Positions 1 through 8,557 are shown, numbered from the stretch's first letter. The stretch: DNA of 64,000 nucleotides from Cyanobacteria bacterium SZAS-4 (GCA_018266255.1 JAFEAT010000012.1:62001-126000); one strand, 5' to 3'. The notes: generated by a model from the sequence alone, not told the origin. Program-made: numbers and translations.

Positions 1-161
1 GGCTCGAGCAAAACCAAATCAGGCTTGCCCATTTGCTGTTCCCACAACAGTTGGCAAGTCTTGATTGACTCTTCGCAGCGTGAATAGGGGTTGGAGTCCT
101 TATAGTCAGTGTTGTGCCGAACCCAATCAACACCAGCGCGTATAAGAAAAGCAGGGATCAT
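1..161 (-). CDS. Start of an unrecognised gene, cut by the window edge
   Basis: An open frame on the minus strand starts with ATG at 161 and runs without a stop to the first base of the window, giving 53 codons. The translation begins M-I-P-A-F-L-I-R-A-G-V-D-W-V and looks like ordinary protein. A GGAG lies about 12 bases upstream of the ATG, a little far for a ribosome binding site. It would be transcribed in the same direction as purB and malQ, after a gap of about 75 bases from the malQ stop. I do not recognise the family, and too little is present to judge the function. Confidence 0.45.
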   Translation of the reverse strand, partial: MIPAFLIRAGVDWVRHNTDYKDSNPYSRCEESIKTCQLLWEQQMGKPDLVLLE

Positions 162-236
162 TTAGACGGGAAACTCCACAAGTTCGCCTGAGGTTAGAAG
201 CATAGTAGACCATTTTTGGCAAAGTATTAGGGCAAA

Positions 237-1967
237 CTAAACCGAAGCGCTCAGCACTTTTGGAGCGCGCCTTGTCTTTTCGATTAGTTCGGCGAATTTT
301 TTGATTCTGCCTGAGTATTGCGGGTCTTTCTCGTAGTCAGTGATTGGGCGGTCCAGGCGTTGGCTCCAGTTCAGATCTCCGCTCAAACCAGGTTCATTGA
401 AGCGCTGGCTGGTGCCAAGCAGGTCTGTGATCATGAACATTGCCACCCAACAATGGGTTTCCAACAGGACGTCCATGAACACTACGTGCAATTTCTCGTC
501 GAACTTGAGTGGCGGCTTCTCTTCATCAAGTCCGAGGAAACGCATTAATCTTTGCATCTCCAGCCAGCCTTCATCACCTTTCGGACCGTGCCAGTAATCG
601 ACGAGCCCCTTGTAAAACGAGGCAATCGGTTGGTGGTCGTGAGTGCCATAGGTTGCCAGGCTGAGCACAGGCAACTCTTCTTTCTCCTTAAATTCGCGGG
701 TCTCTTCCACGCGCTCGAAAATCGGAATGGCGAACCCTGCGATGCCAAGTTTATGCAGTAGTGGTCTCACATATGGTGGCACTGTGCCGAGGTCTTCGGC
801 AACAATTCCTGAAGGGCCAGCTGCGTCCATCAACACTTTCATAATTGCCGCACCATCTGCGCAATTCAATTCAGCGTCCTCTTCTTCTTCGTCACTACGT
901 GGCAAGAACTGCGGCAGGCGCCCGTTTGTCAGCTTAGCCGCTTCTTTCTCGGTTAGTTCGACAAACTCGCCATTGCGCTCAGGAATCCACGGAAATGCGT
1001 AAACTCTGAAAAATCCAAGCACATGATCGATGCGGAAATAGTGGAACAAATCGGTCAAGTGTTTGACACGTTGACGCCACCACGCGTAGTTCTCGCGCTT
1101 GTGCTCTGCCCAGTTGTAGAGTGGCATTCCCCAGTTCTGTCCCCACTTCTGCGTGAAGAGGTCGCTCTGGAAAAAAGTTTCAGGCGGAGCGCCGCAAGAC
1201 CAATCGAGATCGAATAATTGTTTTTCGGCCCAGACATCGACGCTGTAGCGACTGACACCAAATGGAAGGTCACCCATAAGCTGAACAGATTTTTGTTCGG
1301 CATACTTTTTCACCTCGCCCCATTGCTGAAAAGCGATCCATTGCACGTATGACCAGAACTGACGATTTGTTTTTCTGTCAGGCTTACTTCCGGCTTCTGG
1401 AGCCAGTTCTGCATCTTTGTAGTCCTGCATAGCTGGTTCCCATTGCGTCCAGCAGGCGTTGCCATCATGCTCGTCCATCAACGCTCTGAAAAGAGAATAT
1501 GGTTTCAACCAGCGAGTGTTTTCCTTCTCGAATTTTTCCAGCGATTTTGCTTTCTCTGTTTTTTTGGACACTTCGGTTTTAGTGAAGTTTTCGAAGGCGG
1601 CACGCAGCAGGTCTGCTTTCAACTTTTTTACTTGTGGATAGTCAACAGAGCCAGTTCTTAGCTTCTTCAGCAATGCCGCGTCGGCGATCTTGTCGAAGCT
1701 TTCTTTAGTCAGCCCTGGTATCACATCTGGTGTGACTGCAATCAATGCTGGGTCGAGGGCGACGGAGCTGATCGCACCATAAGGACTGTTGTCACCACCA
1801 GTCTCGTTAATCGGTAGCACCTGCAAAATTCCGATCTTATTGTGGCTGCAGAAATCGACCGCATCTCGCATGGCTGCTGTGTCTCCGATGCCTAGGTCGT
1901 GAGGATGTCGCAGTGCGAAGACTGGAACCAAAATGCCTGCTAATTTCTTTTTGGTGTCAATTATCAT
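237..1967 (-). CDS. malQ: 4-alpha-glucanotransferase (amylomaltase, GH77)
   Basis: This is a cytoplasmic GH77 enzyme that transfers alpha-1,4-glucan segments between maltodextrins or glycogen chains. The 576 residues have the family layout. The catalytic nucleophile is the Asp of FRIDH (about residue 314), the acid/base is the Glu of VAEDLG (about residue 391), and the third acidic residue lies in YGTHDHQP near 443, where many relatives have THDND. It is somewhat longer than the usual 500 residues because of a charged Lys/Glu insert around 130-150 and an acidic Glu stretch near 357-363. It starts two bases after the purB stop, with AGGA inside the purB end as a likely ribosome binding site, so the two are probably co-transcribed. 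Glycogen or maltodextrin turnover is the likely role. Confidence 0.93.
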   Translation of the reverse strand: MIIDTKKKLAGILVPVFALRHPHDLGIGDTAAMRDAVDFCSHNKIGILQVLPINETGGDNSPYGAISSVALDPALIAVTPDVIPGLTKESFDKIADAALLKKLRTGSVDYPQVKKLKADLLRAAFENFTKTEVSKKTEKAKSLEKFEKENTRWLKPYSLFRALMDEHDGNACWTQWEPAMQDYKDAELAPEAGSKPDRKTNRQFWSYVQWIAFQQWGEVKKYAEQKSVQLMGDLPFGVSRYSVDVWAEKQLFDLDWSCGAPPETFFQSDLFTQKWGQNWGMPLYNWAEHKRENYAWWRQRVKHLTDLFHYFRIDHVLGFFRVYAFPWIPERNGEFVELTEKEAAKLTNGRLPQFLPRSDEEEEDAELNCADGAAIMKVLMDAAGPSGIVAEDLGTVPPYVRPLLHKLGIAGFAIPIFERVEETREFKEKEELPVLSLATYGTHDHQPIASFYKGLVDYWHGPKGDEGWLEMQRLMRFLGLDEEKPPLKFDEKLHVVFMDVLLETHCWVAMFMITDLLGTSQRFNEPGLSGDLNWSQRLDRPITDYEKDPQYSGRIKKFAELIEKTRRAPKVLSASV

Positions 1968-1969
1968 GT

Positions 1970-3265
1970 TTAAATTCCTAGTCTGTCGAAAACGTGATCG
2001 ATATTTTTTAGATAAGAAGCGGGATCAAAACATTCGTCAATTTCGTTTTGCGATAAGACCGATGTCACTTTCTCATCGTTCGAAAGGTTGTTTTTGAAAT
2101 TACCTTCGCGTGTGTTCCAAGCCGCCATGGCGTTGGATTGCGTCAGTTTGTAGGCATTCTCTCGCGAGAGTCCTTTGCTGATCAGTTTCAACATCACAGC
2201 TTGAGAGAAGATGACACCACCAAACACGTCCATGTTCCGCTTCATGTTGTCTGGATAAGCAACCAATCCTTGCACGATTTTGGTGAAGCGAGCGAGCATG
2301 TAGTCGAGCAAGATTGTCGAGTCTGGCAAAATGATGCGCTCAACAGAGCTGTGACTGATGTCGCGTTCATGCCACAGAGGAATATTTTCCAGCGAAGCCA
2401 TGGCGTTTCCGCGAATGACGCGAGCTAGTCCGGAAATATTTTCGCTGCCAACAGGATTGCGTTTATGCGGCATGGCCGATGAACCTTTCTGCCCCGCTTC
2501 GAATGGTTCTTCCACTTCCAGAACATCAGTTTTTTGCAAGTGGCGAATTTCTGTAGCGAACTTATCCAGGCTGCTGGCGATGATCGCGAGTGTGCACATG
2601 AACTGCGCATGACGGTCTCGTTGAATGATTTGTGTTGAAACTGGTGCTGGTTTCAAGTTGAGAAATTTGCAGGTCAACTCTTCGACGCGCGGAGAGATGT
2701 TGGCAAAAGTTCCGACTGGTCCACTGATTTGACCGACTGAAATTATTTCAACTGCATCGGCGAGTCGCTTTTGATTGCGGCGAACTTCTTCAAGCCATAC
2801 AGCAAGTTTGAATCCAAACGTCATCGGTTCGGCATGGATTCCGTGTGAGCGACCGACTTGCACTGTGTGTTTGTGCTTGCGCGCTTGAGCCAGAATTGCA
2901 TCGTGCAGCGCTTGCAAATCGGCGGTCAGAATTTCACTGGCTTTGCGCAGCTGCAATGCAATTCCTGTATCGATTACATCCGAACTGGTTAGTCCCAGAT
3001 GAATAAATCGCGAATTTTCTCCAACGTTCTCATTGACGTTCGTCAGGAAGGCAATAATGTCGTGCTTAACTTCAGCTTCAATCTCATGAATTCTTGCGAT
3101 GTCAAACTTAGCTTTTGCCTTGATGTCCGGCACGGCTTCTTTGGGGATGAAACCTAGCTCTGCTTGAGCTTCACATACTGCTATTTCAATATCCAGCAAA
3201 GTTTGGAATTTGGTTTGCTCTGACCAAATCGCCCCCATCTCTGGACGGGTATACCTATCTATCAC
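1970..3265 (-). CDS. purB: Adenylosuccinate lyase
   Basis: It catalyses two fumarate-releasing steps of purine synthesis, on SAICAR and on adenylosuccinate. The fumarase/aspartase-superfamily signature S-S-A-M-P-H-K-R-N-P is present near residue 265, and the N-terminus M-I-D-R-Y-T-R-P-E-M-G-A-I-W matches the short bacterial PurB form. The start codon is GTG at 3265, chosen because it gives the canonical N-terminus and follows a GAGG at a suitable distance. At 431 residues it has the usual length. It heads a two-gene unit with malQ. The 160 bases upstream hold the divergent control region shared with the Usp gene at 3427. Confidence 0.95.
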   Translation of the reverse strand: MIDRYTRPEMGAIWSEQTKFQTLLDIEIAVCEAQAELGFIPKEAVPDIKAKAKFDIARIHEIEAEVKHDIIAFLTNVNENVGENSRFIHLGLTSSDVIDTGIALQLRKASEILTADLQALHDAILAQARKHKHTVQVGRSHGIHAEPMTFGFKLAVWLEEVRRNQKRLADAVEIISVGQISGPVGTFANISPRVEELTCKFLNLKPAPVSTQIIQRDRHAQFMCTLAIIASSLDKFATEIRHLQKTDVLEVEEPFEAGQKGSSAMPHKRNPVGSENISGLARVIRGNAMASLENIPLWHERDISHSSVERIILPDSTILLDYMLARFTKIVQGLVAYPDNMKRNMDVFGGVIFSQAVMLKLISKGLSRENAYKLTQSNAMAAWNTREGNFKNNLSNDEKVTSVLSQNEIDECFDPASYLKNIDHVFDRLGI

Positions 3266-3426
3266 CGCGAAAGCCTCGAAAGTGCACGTAGATTGAACGA
3301 AGCGCCTATTTTACAATGCTGTTCGAGTCAGTCGCAGCACACGTAACGGAAGTTGAGATAATATATGGCGGCAGTTAGCTGCAAAGACTATCCTTGGATA
3401 CTTCGATTTAGAAAAACAGGTCACTC

Positions 3427-4311
3427 ATGCCAAAGATTTTATTGCCCATCGACGTCCAGCATCCGCACGACGAATTCATCGAACAGCTTGATAAGTTAAT
3501 CGATTTGAAGGCGTCGCAATTGCATCTACTCTATGTTAAGGATGAGTTGCCAGGATACGAAGCGATATTGGGAACAGTTGCTGATTTCCCTGATGATTTG
3601 AAGCATCAAATCGAAACAAAAATTGCTGATTTGTTCGCCGATATGAAGTCTAAATTGGAAGCCAAAGGCGCAAAAGCTGTGACATCGTCGGTGCTCGGTG
3701 GATTGGCGGCGATGACGATTGACCAGGTGGCTCGTGATGACGGTTACGACATGATTGCCATGTCTGCCGGTACACACACTCGAGTCCAACAGTTCCTCAT
3801 TGGTAGTACTACCAGTAGAGTCGTCAATCATGCACCATGCACGGTGCTGGTGATGAAAAATGTGTCAACCACTCCGATGAAAAATATCGTAGTCGCCATT
3901 GATGGTTCGGAAGCTGCTCTCAAAGCCGCAGTCAAAGCGGTCAAATTGTTTGGCCTGAGTCAGCGAGATGTTCAGGTGACTTGTATCAACGTTGTCTCGG
4001 TCAAGGGACTGTACAAGTTCATTTCGCCGGTGCAGTTTATCGCCGCCATTGAAGACAATCTTGTTATGTCGGGAGAAGCAAGTCTGGCTGCCGCTGAGAA
4101 AGAGTTGAGCGAGCTAGGAATGACAAAGTTAGATAATGTATTAAAAAACGGTGAGCCAGCTGACGAAATCATCAACTTTGCCGATTCAATCAAAGCAGAT
4201 CTTATAATTCTGGGCGCTCAGGGGCGTTCGGCTGTCGAGAAATTTCTCGTCGGCACTGTTTCGGACCGAGTTTCCACTTTTGCTAAATGCTCCACTGCGG
4301 TAATTAAATGA
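3427..4311 (+). CDS. Tandem universal stress protein (two Usp domains)
   Basis: This is a cytoplasmic protein with two UspA domains, residues about 1-142 and 150-294. The second keeps the ATP-binding signature (G-A-Q-G-R-S followed nine residues on by V-G-T), whereas in the first the second glycine is replaced (A-G-T-H-T-R then L-I-G-S), so nucleotide binding there may be weak. Tandem Usp proteins often pair an active and a degenerate domain. The stop codon overlaps the start of the cupredoxin-like gene by four bases (ATGA), which implies translational coupling. The substrate and the stress sensed cannot be read from the sequence. Confidence 0.88.
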   Translation: MPKILLPIDVQHPHDEFIEQLDKLIDLKASQLHLLYVKDELPGYEAILGTVADFPDDLKHQIETKIADLFADMKSKLEAKGAKAVTSSVLGGLAAMTIDQVARDDGYDMIAMSAGTHTRVQQFLIGSTTSRVVNHAPCTVLVMKNVSTTPMKNIVVAIDGSEAALKAAVKAVKLFGLSQRDVQVTCINVVSVKGLYKFISPVQFIAAIEDNLVMSGEASLAAAEKELSELGMTKLDNVLKNGEPADEIINFADSIKADLIILGAQGRSAVEKFLVGTVSDRVSTFAKCSTAVIK

Positions 4312-5354
4312 TGATTCTGTTTCGGCTATTTCTCGCATCTTTGTTGTTGCTGAATTTTTGCTCTTCAGCGCGTGCCCAAGGCATGGCCGCCGAGCAAGCC
4401 AAGGAACGTGAAGAGTTAGGCAAGATGCGCAGCGAGATTCGAGATATTAAGTCCAACATGAAAGATGCACTGGATTCGATGAACGAATTCCAAAATAAAG
4501 CGATTGAGGCAAGCAAAGCTAATGAGAATGCTCACGAATTGCATTTGTTCGCTAAACCAGCGGCCTGGGAGTTGTACTCAGGCATGACTGCTGATTGCCT
4601 GACTTACAACGGCAAAATTCCCGGTCCTCCAATTCGAGTGCCTGAAGGTCAGCCTGTTCGAATTGTTCTGCACAATCAATTGAAGGTGCCAACGAGTTTG
4701 GTTTTTCACGGCATCATCGTGCCGCAATCTGTCGGTGGTTTGCCTAAGAAGGATGGGGGAATCGTCAAGCCTGGTGAGGCTTATGCCTATCAGTTCGTGC
4801 CAAACAAAGCGGGCACTTTCTGGTATCACCCGCAAGTCATCAACGGCGATCAAAAAGCACGGGGAATGTTCGGTGCGTTCGTTGTTGAACCACGTTCCGG
4901 ACCAAGCGAAGACAAAGACTTCACAGTGGTGCTATCTGAGTTGAATCTCGGAGCAGCAGCCGAAGGCAGCCCGCATCCAGTGCTGCCGCTGAAGACCGCC
5001 AGCGCTCACACCTACTATTTGATGAATGGAAAATCCGCTCCTGCGATACCACCGGTAGAACTGCGCCAAGGAGAGCGTGTTCGTCTGCGCGTGATTAATA
5101 CGTCGCAGCATTCGATACCGCTATACCTAACCGGCCATCGTTTCGAGGTCGCCTCAATCAACGGAAGTGACGCCCTGGAGCCGCATGTATATCGAGACAC
5201 TATAACTTTGGAACCATCTGATCGCGTCGACCTGAATTTCACCGCAGACAATCCGGGCGTGTGGTCATTCGCTTCTGAGTTGCTTGACCAAGCCAGCAAC
5301 GAGGGCAAGTTTCCTGGCGGAATCGCTTGTGTAGTGCGCTATTCCGGGATGTAA
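4308..5354 (+). CDS. Exported multicopper-oxidase-like protein lacking copper ligands
   Basis: The 348-residue protein has a signal peptide (about residues 1-23, ending in A-R-A), a coiled-coil-like Glu/Lys stretch (about 28-66), then two cupredoxin-type domains. The opening N-G-K-I-P-G-P-P-I-R-V is characteristic of multicopper oxidases. The copper-binding positions are changed: the usual H-W-H-G is V-F-H-G, the usual Y-H-P-H-x-H is Y-H-P-Q-V-I-N, and the C-terminal H-C-H-x-x-x-x-x-x-M segment is replaced by F-A-S-E-L-L-D-Q. The fold is therefore probably kept without the copper centres. It is translationally coupled to the upstream Usp gene. A structural or binding role outside the cytoplasm is more likely than oxidase activity. 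Confidence 0.72.
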   Translation: MMILFRLFLASLLLLNFCSSARAQGMAAEQAKEREELGKMRSEIRDIKSNMKDALDSMNEFQNKAIEASKANENAHELHLFAKPAAWELYSGMTADCLTYNGKIPGPPIRVPEGQPVRIVLHNQLKVPTSLVFHGIIVPQSVGGLPKKDGGIVKPGEAYAYQFVPNKAGTFWYHPQVINGDQKARGMFGAFVVEPRSGPSEDKDFTVVLSELNLGAAAEGSPHPVLPLKTASAHTYYLMNGKSAPAIPPVELRQGERVRLRVINTSQHSIPLYLTGHRFEVASINGSDALEPHVYRDTITLEPSDRVDLNFTADNPGVWSFASELLDQASNEGKFPGGIACVVRYSGM

Positions 5355-5426
5355 GATGCAGAATCGAAGAGGTCCACGCTTTCCGAATCCCGGATTTGCG
5401 GATTCGAATAATGCTTCGGTTTAGGT

Positions 5427-5732
5427 CTAAATAGCTTCGCGCAATTCAGTCAGGTGCGAGTTCACCTTGTCCATGGTCAACCCTGTGTGATTGCAGAAGA
5501 TGCGCCATCCTATCTCAATCACGGCTTCCCAGTTGCCGTAGAAGACGTCCTGGTTCAGATATCCTTTGCCTAGCTCATACGAATAATCAGCAAGAATTGC
5601 CTTCGCCATATCGTGCTGAATCAGGTGCTGTAAGTCGAACCACTGTTCTTCCAGAGCCAATTCAAACAGGGCGCTGAGGAACTCGGTTTGCCCATAGCGA
5701 CTTTCAGCTAATTCGCGTAATCGCTCGTCCAT
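5427..5732 (-). CDS. Small acidic protein of unknown function
   Basis: This is a 101-residue soluble, acidic, probably helical protein with no signal peptide or membrane segment. Trp, Tyr and His are common (for example Q-W-F-D-L-Q-H-L-I-Q-H-D and F-Y-G-N-W-E-A-V-I-E-I-G-W-R), a composition seen in small immunity proteins, but I do not recognise a family. It lies just downstream, on the same strand, of the decayed toxin-like fragment at 5969-6160, which is the usual order for toxin then immunity. The ribosome binding site is weak (AAAGG about 14 bases upstream). The immunity role is an inference from position only. Confidence 0.55.
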   Translation of the reverse strand: MDERLRELAESRYGQTEFLSALFELALEEQWFDLQHLIQHDMAKAILADYSYELGKGYLNQDVFYGNWEAVIEIGWRIFCNHTGLTMDKVNSHLTELREAI

Positions 5733-5968
5733 TCGATCTACTCAACCTTTCCAAGTCTGGAACCGGCATCGGCCCTTTCTTTACGTTATCATATAGTTTT
5801 GTAAACGCAACCGTCTATTTCGTTCAGCTTAAATGAAGTGCTTTCACGCAATAAGTTCCAGGCTGACTTGAAGCACCCATTCATTTACGGCTTTGGGAAC
5901 CACAGGTGGTGGCTTACCTTTAACGGTTTAGCTTAGTCCCAGGAAGCGACCATCACGGATTGAAATTC

Positions 5969-6160
5969 TCAATCGATGCAGTTTTCACTACCCCGTCTGA
6001 CGTAAAAGTCTTTATTCATGTGAGTTACCAACTCCCCATCCATGACTGCTTTTTCTATGCGAGCCAGAGCCCAACCATAGTCTCGTCCATGACTCCTAGC
6101 CCACTCGCCAATTTGAGCAGCATACCAGTTGTTGTACAAATCCATGCAGTGGTCAGCAGG
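5969..6160 (-). pseudogene. Decayed C-terminal fragment, possible toxin or DUF6973-like domain
   Basis: On the minus strand a 63-codon frame opens directly after a TGA at 6161-6163 and ends at 5969. It reads P-A-D-H-C-M-D-L-Y-N-N-W-Y-A-A-Q-I-G-E-W and continues as compact, protein-like sequence with A-R-I-E-K-A-V. The pattern of a His-bearing helix then E-W-A resembles the C-terminal domains of secreted peptidoglycan or polymorphic-toxin proteins (DUF6973-like), from memory only. Upstream, other frames carry protein-like stretches up to about 6320, interrupted by stops and shifted by one base, so the gene appears broken. Between 5733 and 5968 another short protein-like stretch ends in stops. 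The only intact start is ATG at 6145 (58 codons). Nothing else is recognisable in 5733-6376. Confidence 0.4.
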
Positions 6161-6376
6161 TCAAAGGTTTGGCAATTTTCCAATTTATTTGCTTGTCCTT
6201 TTGTTTTTGATTGGTATTGTATTCGGTGCACTCCGTTTGCATCCTTCTCTTCTCGACTCGAGATCCCATTTGATGTAGTGAGGATGAGGGTTTTCCCTAA
6301 CGTCTTTATAGTAGAGGAGTTAACTCACACTGTCGGTTGGTGAGATATATTGGTAAAAGTTGCTAAGGAATCCCCG

Positions 6377-6934
6377 ATGCTATATCAACAACTACAGCAA
6401 GTTCGCCGCCAGTTGCGTCGTCGGGAGATGAAAGTCTCTGACGCGCTCCTTATCGTGTTTAGATACCTGCGGGACAGGCTTCCTGCGGAACGCCTGATCT
6501 GGCTCAATAGGGAACTTTTAGGATACCGCAAGGATGATTTAGCATCGCTCTATGAGCGACCCCGCGTGCGGCAGTTCTCAATCTTCTTGCCTGCGCCGAA
6601 GAAAAATGAAATGGAAGTACCGATGTATCGGTTCCTGACTGGCGCGTGGGGAAAGCTCGACAAGAACGGAAAGCTGGTCTGCTGCGATGAACAGCATCTG
6701 ACTGAGAAGAGCATTTTCTGCAACATTGGCATTCAGCAAATCGAAACTCAGCTTGATGATATGCAAGAGCCCGAAACTAGCTTGTTTAGTATGAGTACCG
6801 ACGAAGGCAGTGGCGCCGAGTTTTACTGCTGGTCGAAAGAATTGGCGAGAGTGTATGATGCGGTCAGGCTGAAGTTAGTCGATTTCATCGAGACCGTAAT
6901 TTTGGAGTTGAAGCTAGCTCCCAATGAGCGCTGA
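6377..6934 (+). CDS. AbiTii-like domain protein
   Basis: This is a soluble protein of about 185 residues. I chose ATG 6377 because AAGGA stands seven bases before it; a TTG at 6350 would add nine residues. The N-terminal part (V-S-D-A-L-L-I-V-F-R-Y-L-R-D-R-L then W-L-N-R-E-L-L-G-Y) matches the pattern of the AbiTii domain found at the start of many phage-resistance and NTPase proteins, where a helix pair ends in W-x-x-x-E-L-x-G-Y. The rest is unrecognised. It overlaps the metalloprotease gene downstream by eleven bases, so the two are probably made together. A defence role is suggested by family memory and accessory context; a sequence-profile match has not been run. Confidence 0.5.
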   Translation: MLYQQLQQVRRQLRRREMKVSDALLIVFRYLRDRLPAERLIWLNRELLGYRKDDLASLYERPRVRQFSIFLPAPKKNEMEVPMYRFLTGAWGKLDKNGKLVCCDEQHLTEKSIFCNIGIQQIETQLDDMQEPETSLFSMSTDEGSGAEFYCWSKELARVYDAVRLKLVDFIETVILELKLAPNER

Positions 6935-7679
6935 ACGAAACAAATTGAACGTACTTGCCGCAAGTGCATCGATGGTGGCCGCAGTTCTGGCAGGTACTAG
7001 TTCCGCGGCTCAGGCTCCGACCCAGAATCAATATTTACCACTTTCAAACTATTTGCCGCCATTAGATGTGCAACCGCCCCATTTTCGGCGCATAGAGCTA
7101 GACGGTGTGCGGAATACTTCCGATTTTTTCGATCAGGTCATGCTTGCTACCAGCAACAGAATTTTCCGTTTTAATGTGATGCCCATTCCGGTTTATATAC
7201 AGCCGAATCAAGCTGGTTATGTCACCGCAGTGAAAAAGGCACTGGAAACTTGGGAGAATCGCACCAATTCAATGATTAAATTCGCTCCGGCCGCTAGTCA
7301 GCAGCAAGCTCGAATTACTGTTATTTGGTCTCACCTTGGAATACCTCCAGACAGGAGTGTCACCGAATTTGGTGCTCATACTATTACCGAATGGAAAGTA
7401 AAAACAGGACCGTTTGCGTCGCAGAAAACTGGAACCGTGAATCCGCAAATTATCGAAGTGAACCTCGATGTAATCGACCCGCGAGACGCCGACCACAAGC
7501 TACCTTTGCTGCAAAACCTGGTCACTCATGAACTTGGTCATGCGCTTGGGTTGATGGGACACAGTCCCGAACGAGGAGACATGATGTTCAAAGATACCGA
7601 TGAATATTCACGAATTTCTCAGCGTGATTTGAACACTCTGCAAAAAATCTATTCGCGAAAATGTGACTTCCCGTTGTGA
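6924..7679 (+). CDS. Matrixin-like zinc metalloprotease
   Basis: The 251-residue protein has a short polar start, then a hydrophobic Ala-rich segment (about residues 10-30, ending A-A-Q-A) that is a likely signal peptide or anchor. The catalytic motif H-E-L-G-H-A-L-G-L-M-G-H at 202-213 is the extended HExxHxxGxxH zinc site of metzincins (the His ligands are 202, 206 and 212), followed by a Met (M-M-F, about 219-221) suitable for the Met-turn. Upstream, E-T-W-E-N-R matches the W-E motif that precedes matrixin domains. It probably acts outside the cytoplasmic membrane. It is translationally coupled to the AbiTii-like gene. Its substrate is unknown. Confidence 0.8.
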   Translation: MSAERNKLNVLAASASMVAAVLAGTSSAAQAPTQNQYLPLSNYLPPLDVQPPHFRRIELDGVRNTSDFFDQVMLATSNRIFRFNVMPIPVYIQPNQAGYVTAVKKALETWENRTNSMIKFAPAASQQQARITVIWSHLGIPPDRSVTEFGAHTITEWKVKTGPFASQKTGTVNPQIIEVNLDVIDPRDADHKLPLLQNLVTHELGHALGLMGHSPERGDMMFKDTDEYSRISQRDLNTLQKIYSRKCDFPL

Positions 7680-7758
7680 TACTTTCGTAAGAATTACGTC
7701 GTTTTCCTCGCATGAATAACATCGAAGAATTTGAATTTCGAATCGGACGATTAAGTAG

Positions 7759-8349
7759 CTAATATCGATAAGCTGGGATGTTGTACTGCTGTCGCAATTG
7801 CGCGTCTAATTCTTTGTTGCCCTCATCAAGCGCTGCCAACTGCTGTTTGCGATTCATAAGACCGGTGGCAATCATGGCACCGTTGTTGTCTCTAGCTAAA
7901 ATGTCGGTCTGAACTTTTAGATAGTCTGAGAAAAGTCCTTGCGCAGTTGCAAAATATTGGTAGTACCCGCGGTGCAACTGTTCCGTTTCTTTGTAAAGAG
8001 GAAGACCTTTCATTTGATCTGCGGCGACTCGGTTTTTGTTCACCAGCTTTACGAGCAACTGTCCGGTAATCGCTTTTTCCGGTCCTGGCACAACTATTGA
8101 CAGACCTTTAGACATCAAATTGTCTGCCCGTTGTCGCTCTTGCGGAGTCATCTGCGCGGCACGTCTGATTGCGTCGTATTTGTAGAACCACTGACCCACA
8201 TGGTTGTCGCCCATCGGCGCACCCATAGGCGCATTGCCTGAAGCCATGGCGTTTCCATCTGGCGCGGCTGCTCGTTGCGCTTCAGCGCTTATAGAACTCA
8301 GTGCAGCTACAGTTAGAATTGCCGACAGAACAGAGGTTTGCCACTTCAT
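7759..8349 (-). CDS. Secreted helical protein of unknown function
   Basis: The 196 residues begin with a clear signal peptide (M-K-W-Q-T-S-V-L then a hydrophobic core, cleavage after A-E-A near 24). A Gly/Ala/Met-rich linker with two G-A-P-M-G-like units follows, then a helical Gln-rich region with M-T-P-Q-E-R-Q and many Gln/Leu positions to the end. A good AAGGA precedes the start. The M-T-P-Q-E-R-Q motif recalls Spy/CpxP-type proteins, but the similarity is too short for a family call. It faces the metalloprotease gene tail to tail, with no obvious terminator between them. Confidence 0.65.
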   Translation of the reverse strand: MKWQTSVLSAILTVAALSSISAEAQRAAAPDGNAMASGNAPMGAPMGDNHVGQWFYKYDAIRRAAQMTPQERQRADNLMSKGLSIVVPGPEKAITGQLLVKLVNKNRVAADQMKGLPLYKETEQLHRGYYQYFATAQGLFSDYLKVQTDILARDNNGAMIATGLMNRKQQLAALDEGNKELDAQLRQQYNIPAYRY

Positions 8350-8409
8350 TTACAGTTCCTTCCAAGACATTGCGCAACGCGTCGGTACAAACTTTGTTTG
8401 CCTTTTGAT

Positions 8410-8547
8410 TTAGACGCCGCGTTGATTCAATAGTTTCTCAATTGCTGGGCGCCAGTTGTAGTCCTTCCCTTTCATAAGTAGGGTCGACTTAATATAATCT
8501 AACACCTTGCCCGACTTCAAGGCTGAATTTGGGCAGCCGGTGGGCAA
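8410..8547 (-). CDS. Possible 45-residue protein directly after aroA
   Basis: A minus-strand frame with a TTG start at 8547, eight bases after a GAGGG, encodes 45 residues ending W-R-P-A-I-E-K-L-L-N-Q-R-G-V. It begins ten bases after the aroA stop, so it would be the second gene of an aroA transcript. The frame also continues upstream as an overlap with aroA to 8646, but that part is a shadow. The amino acid composition is plausible for protein (V-L-D-Y-I-K-S-T-L-L-M-K). No family is recognised. The evidence is position, the ribosome binding site and an unbroken frame only. Confidence 0.3.
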   Translation of the reverse strand: MPTGCPNSALKSGKVLDYIKSTLLMKGKDYNWRPAIEKLLNQRGV

Positions 8548-8557
8548 ATATGGACCC

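Noticed and set aside
5960-6343. 127-codon plus-strand frame
   Set aside because: Its composition is unlike protein, and the opposite strand carries the more protein-like P-A-D-H-C fragment.
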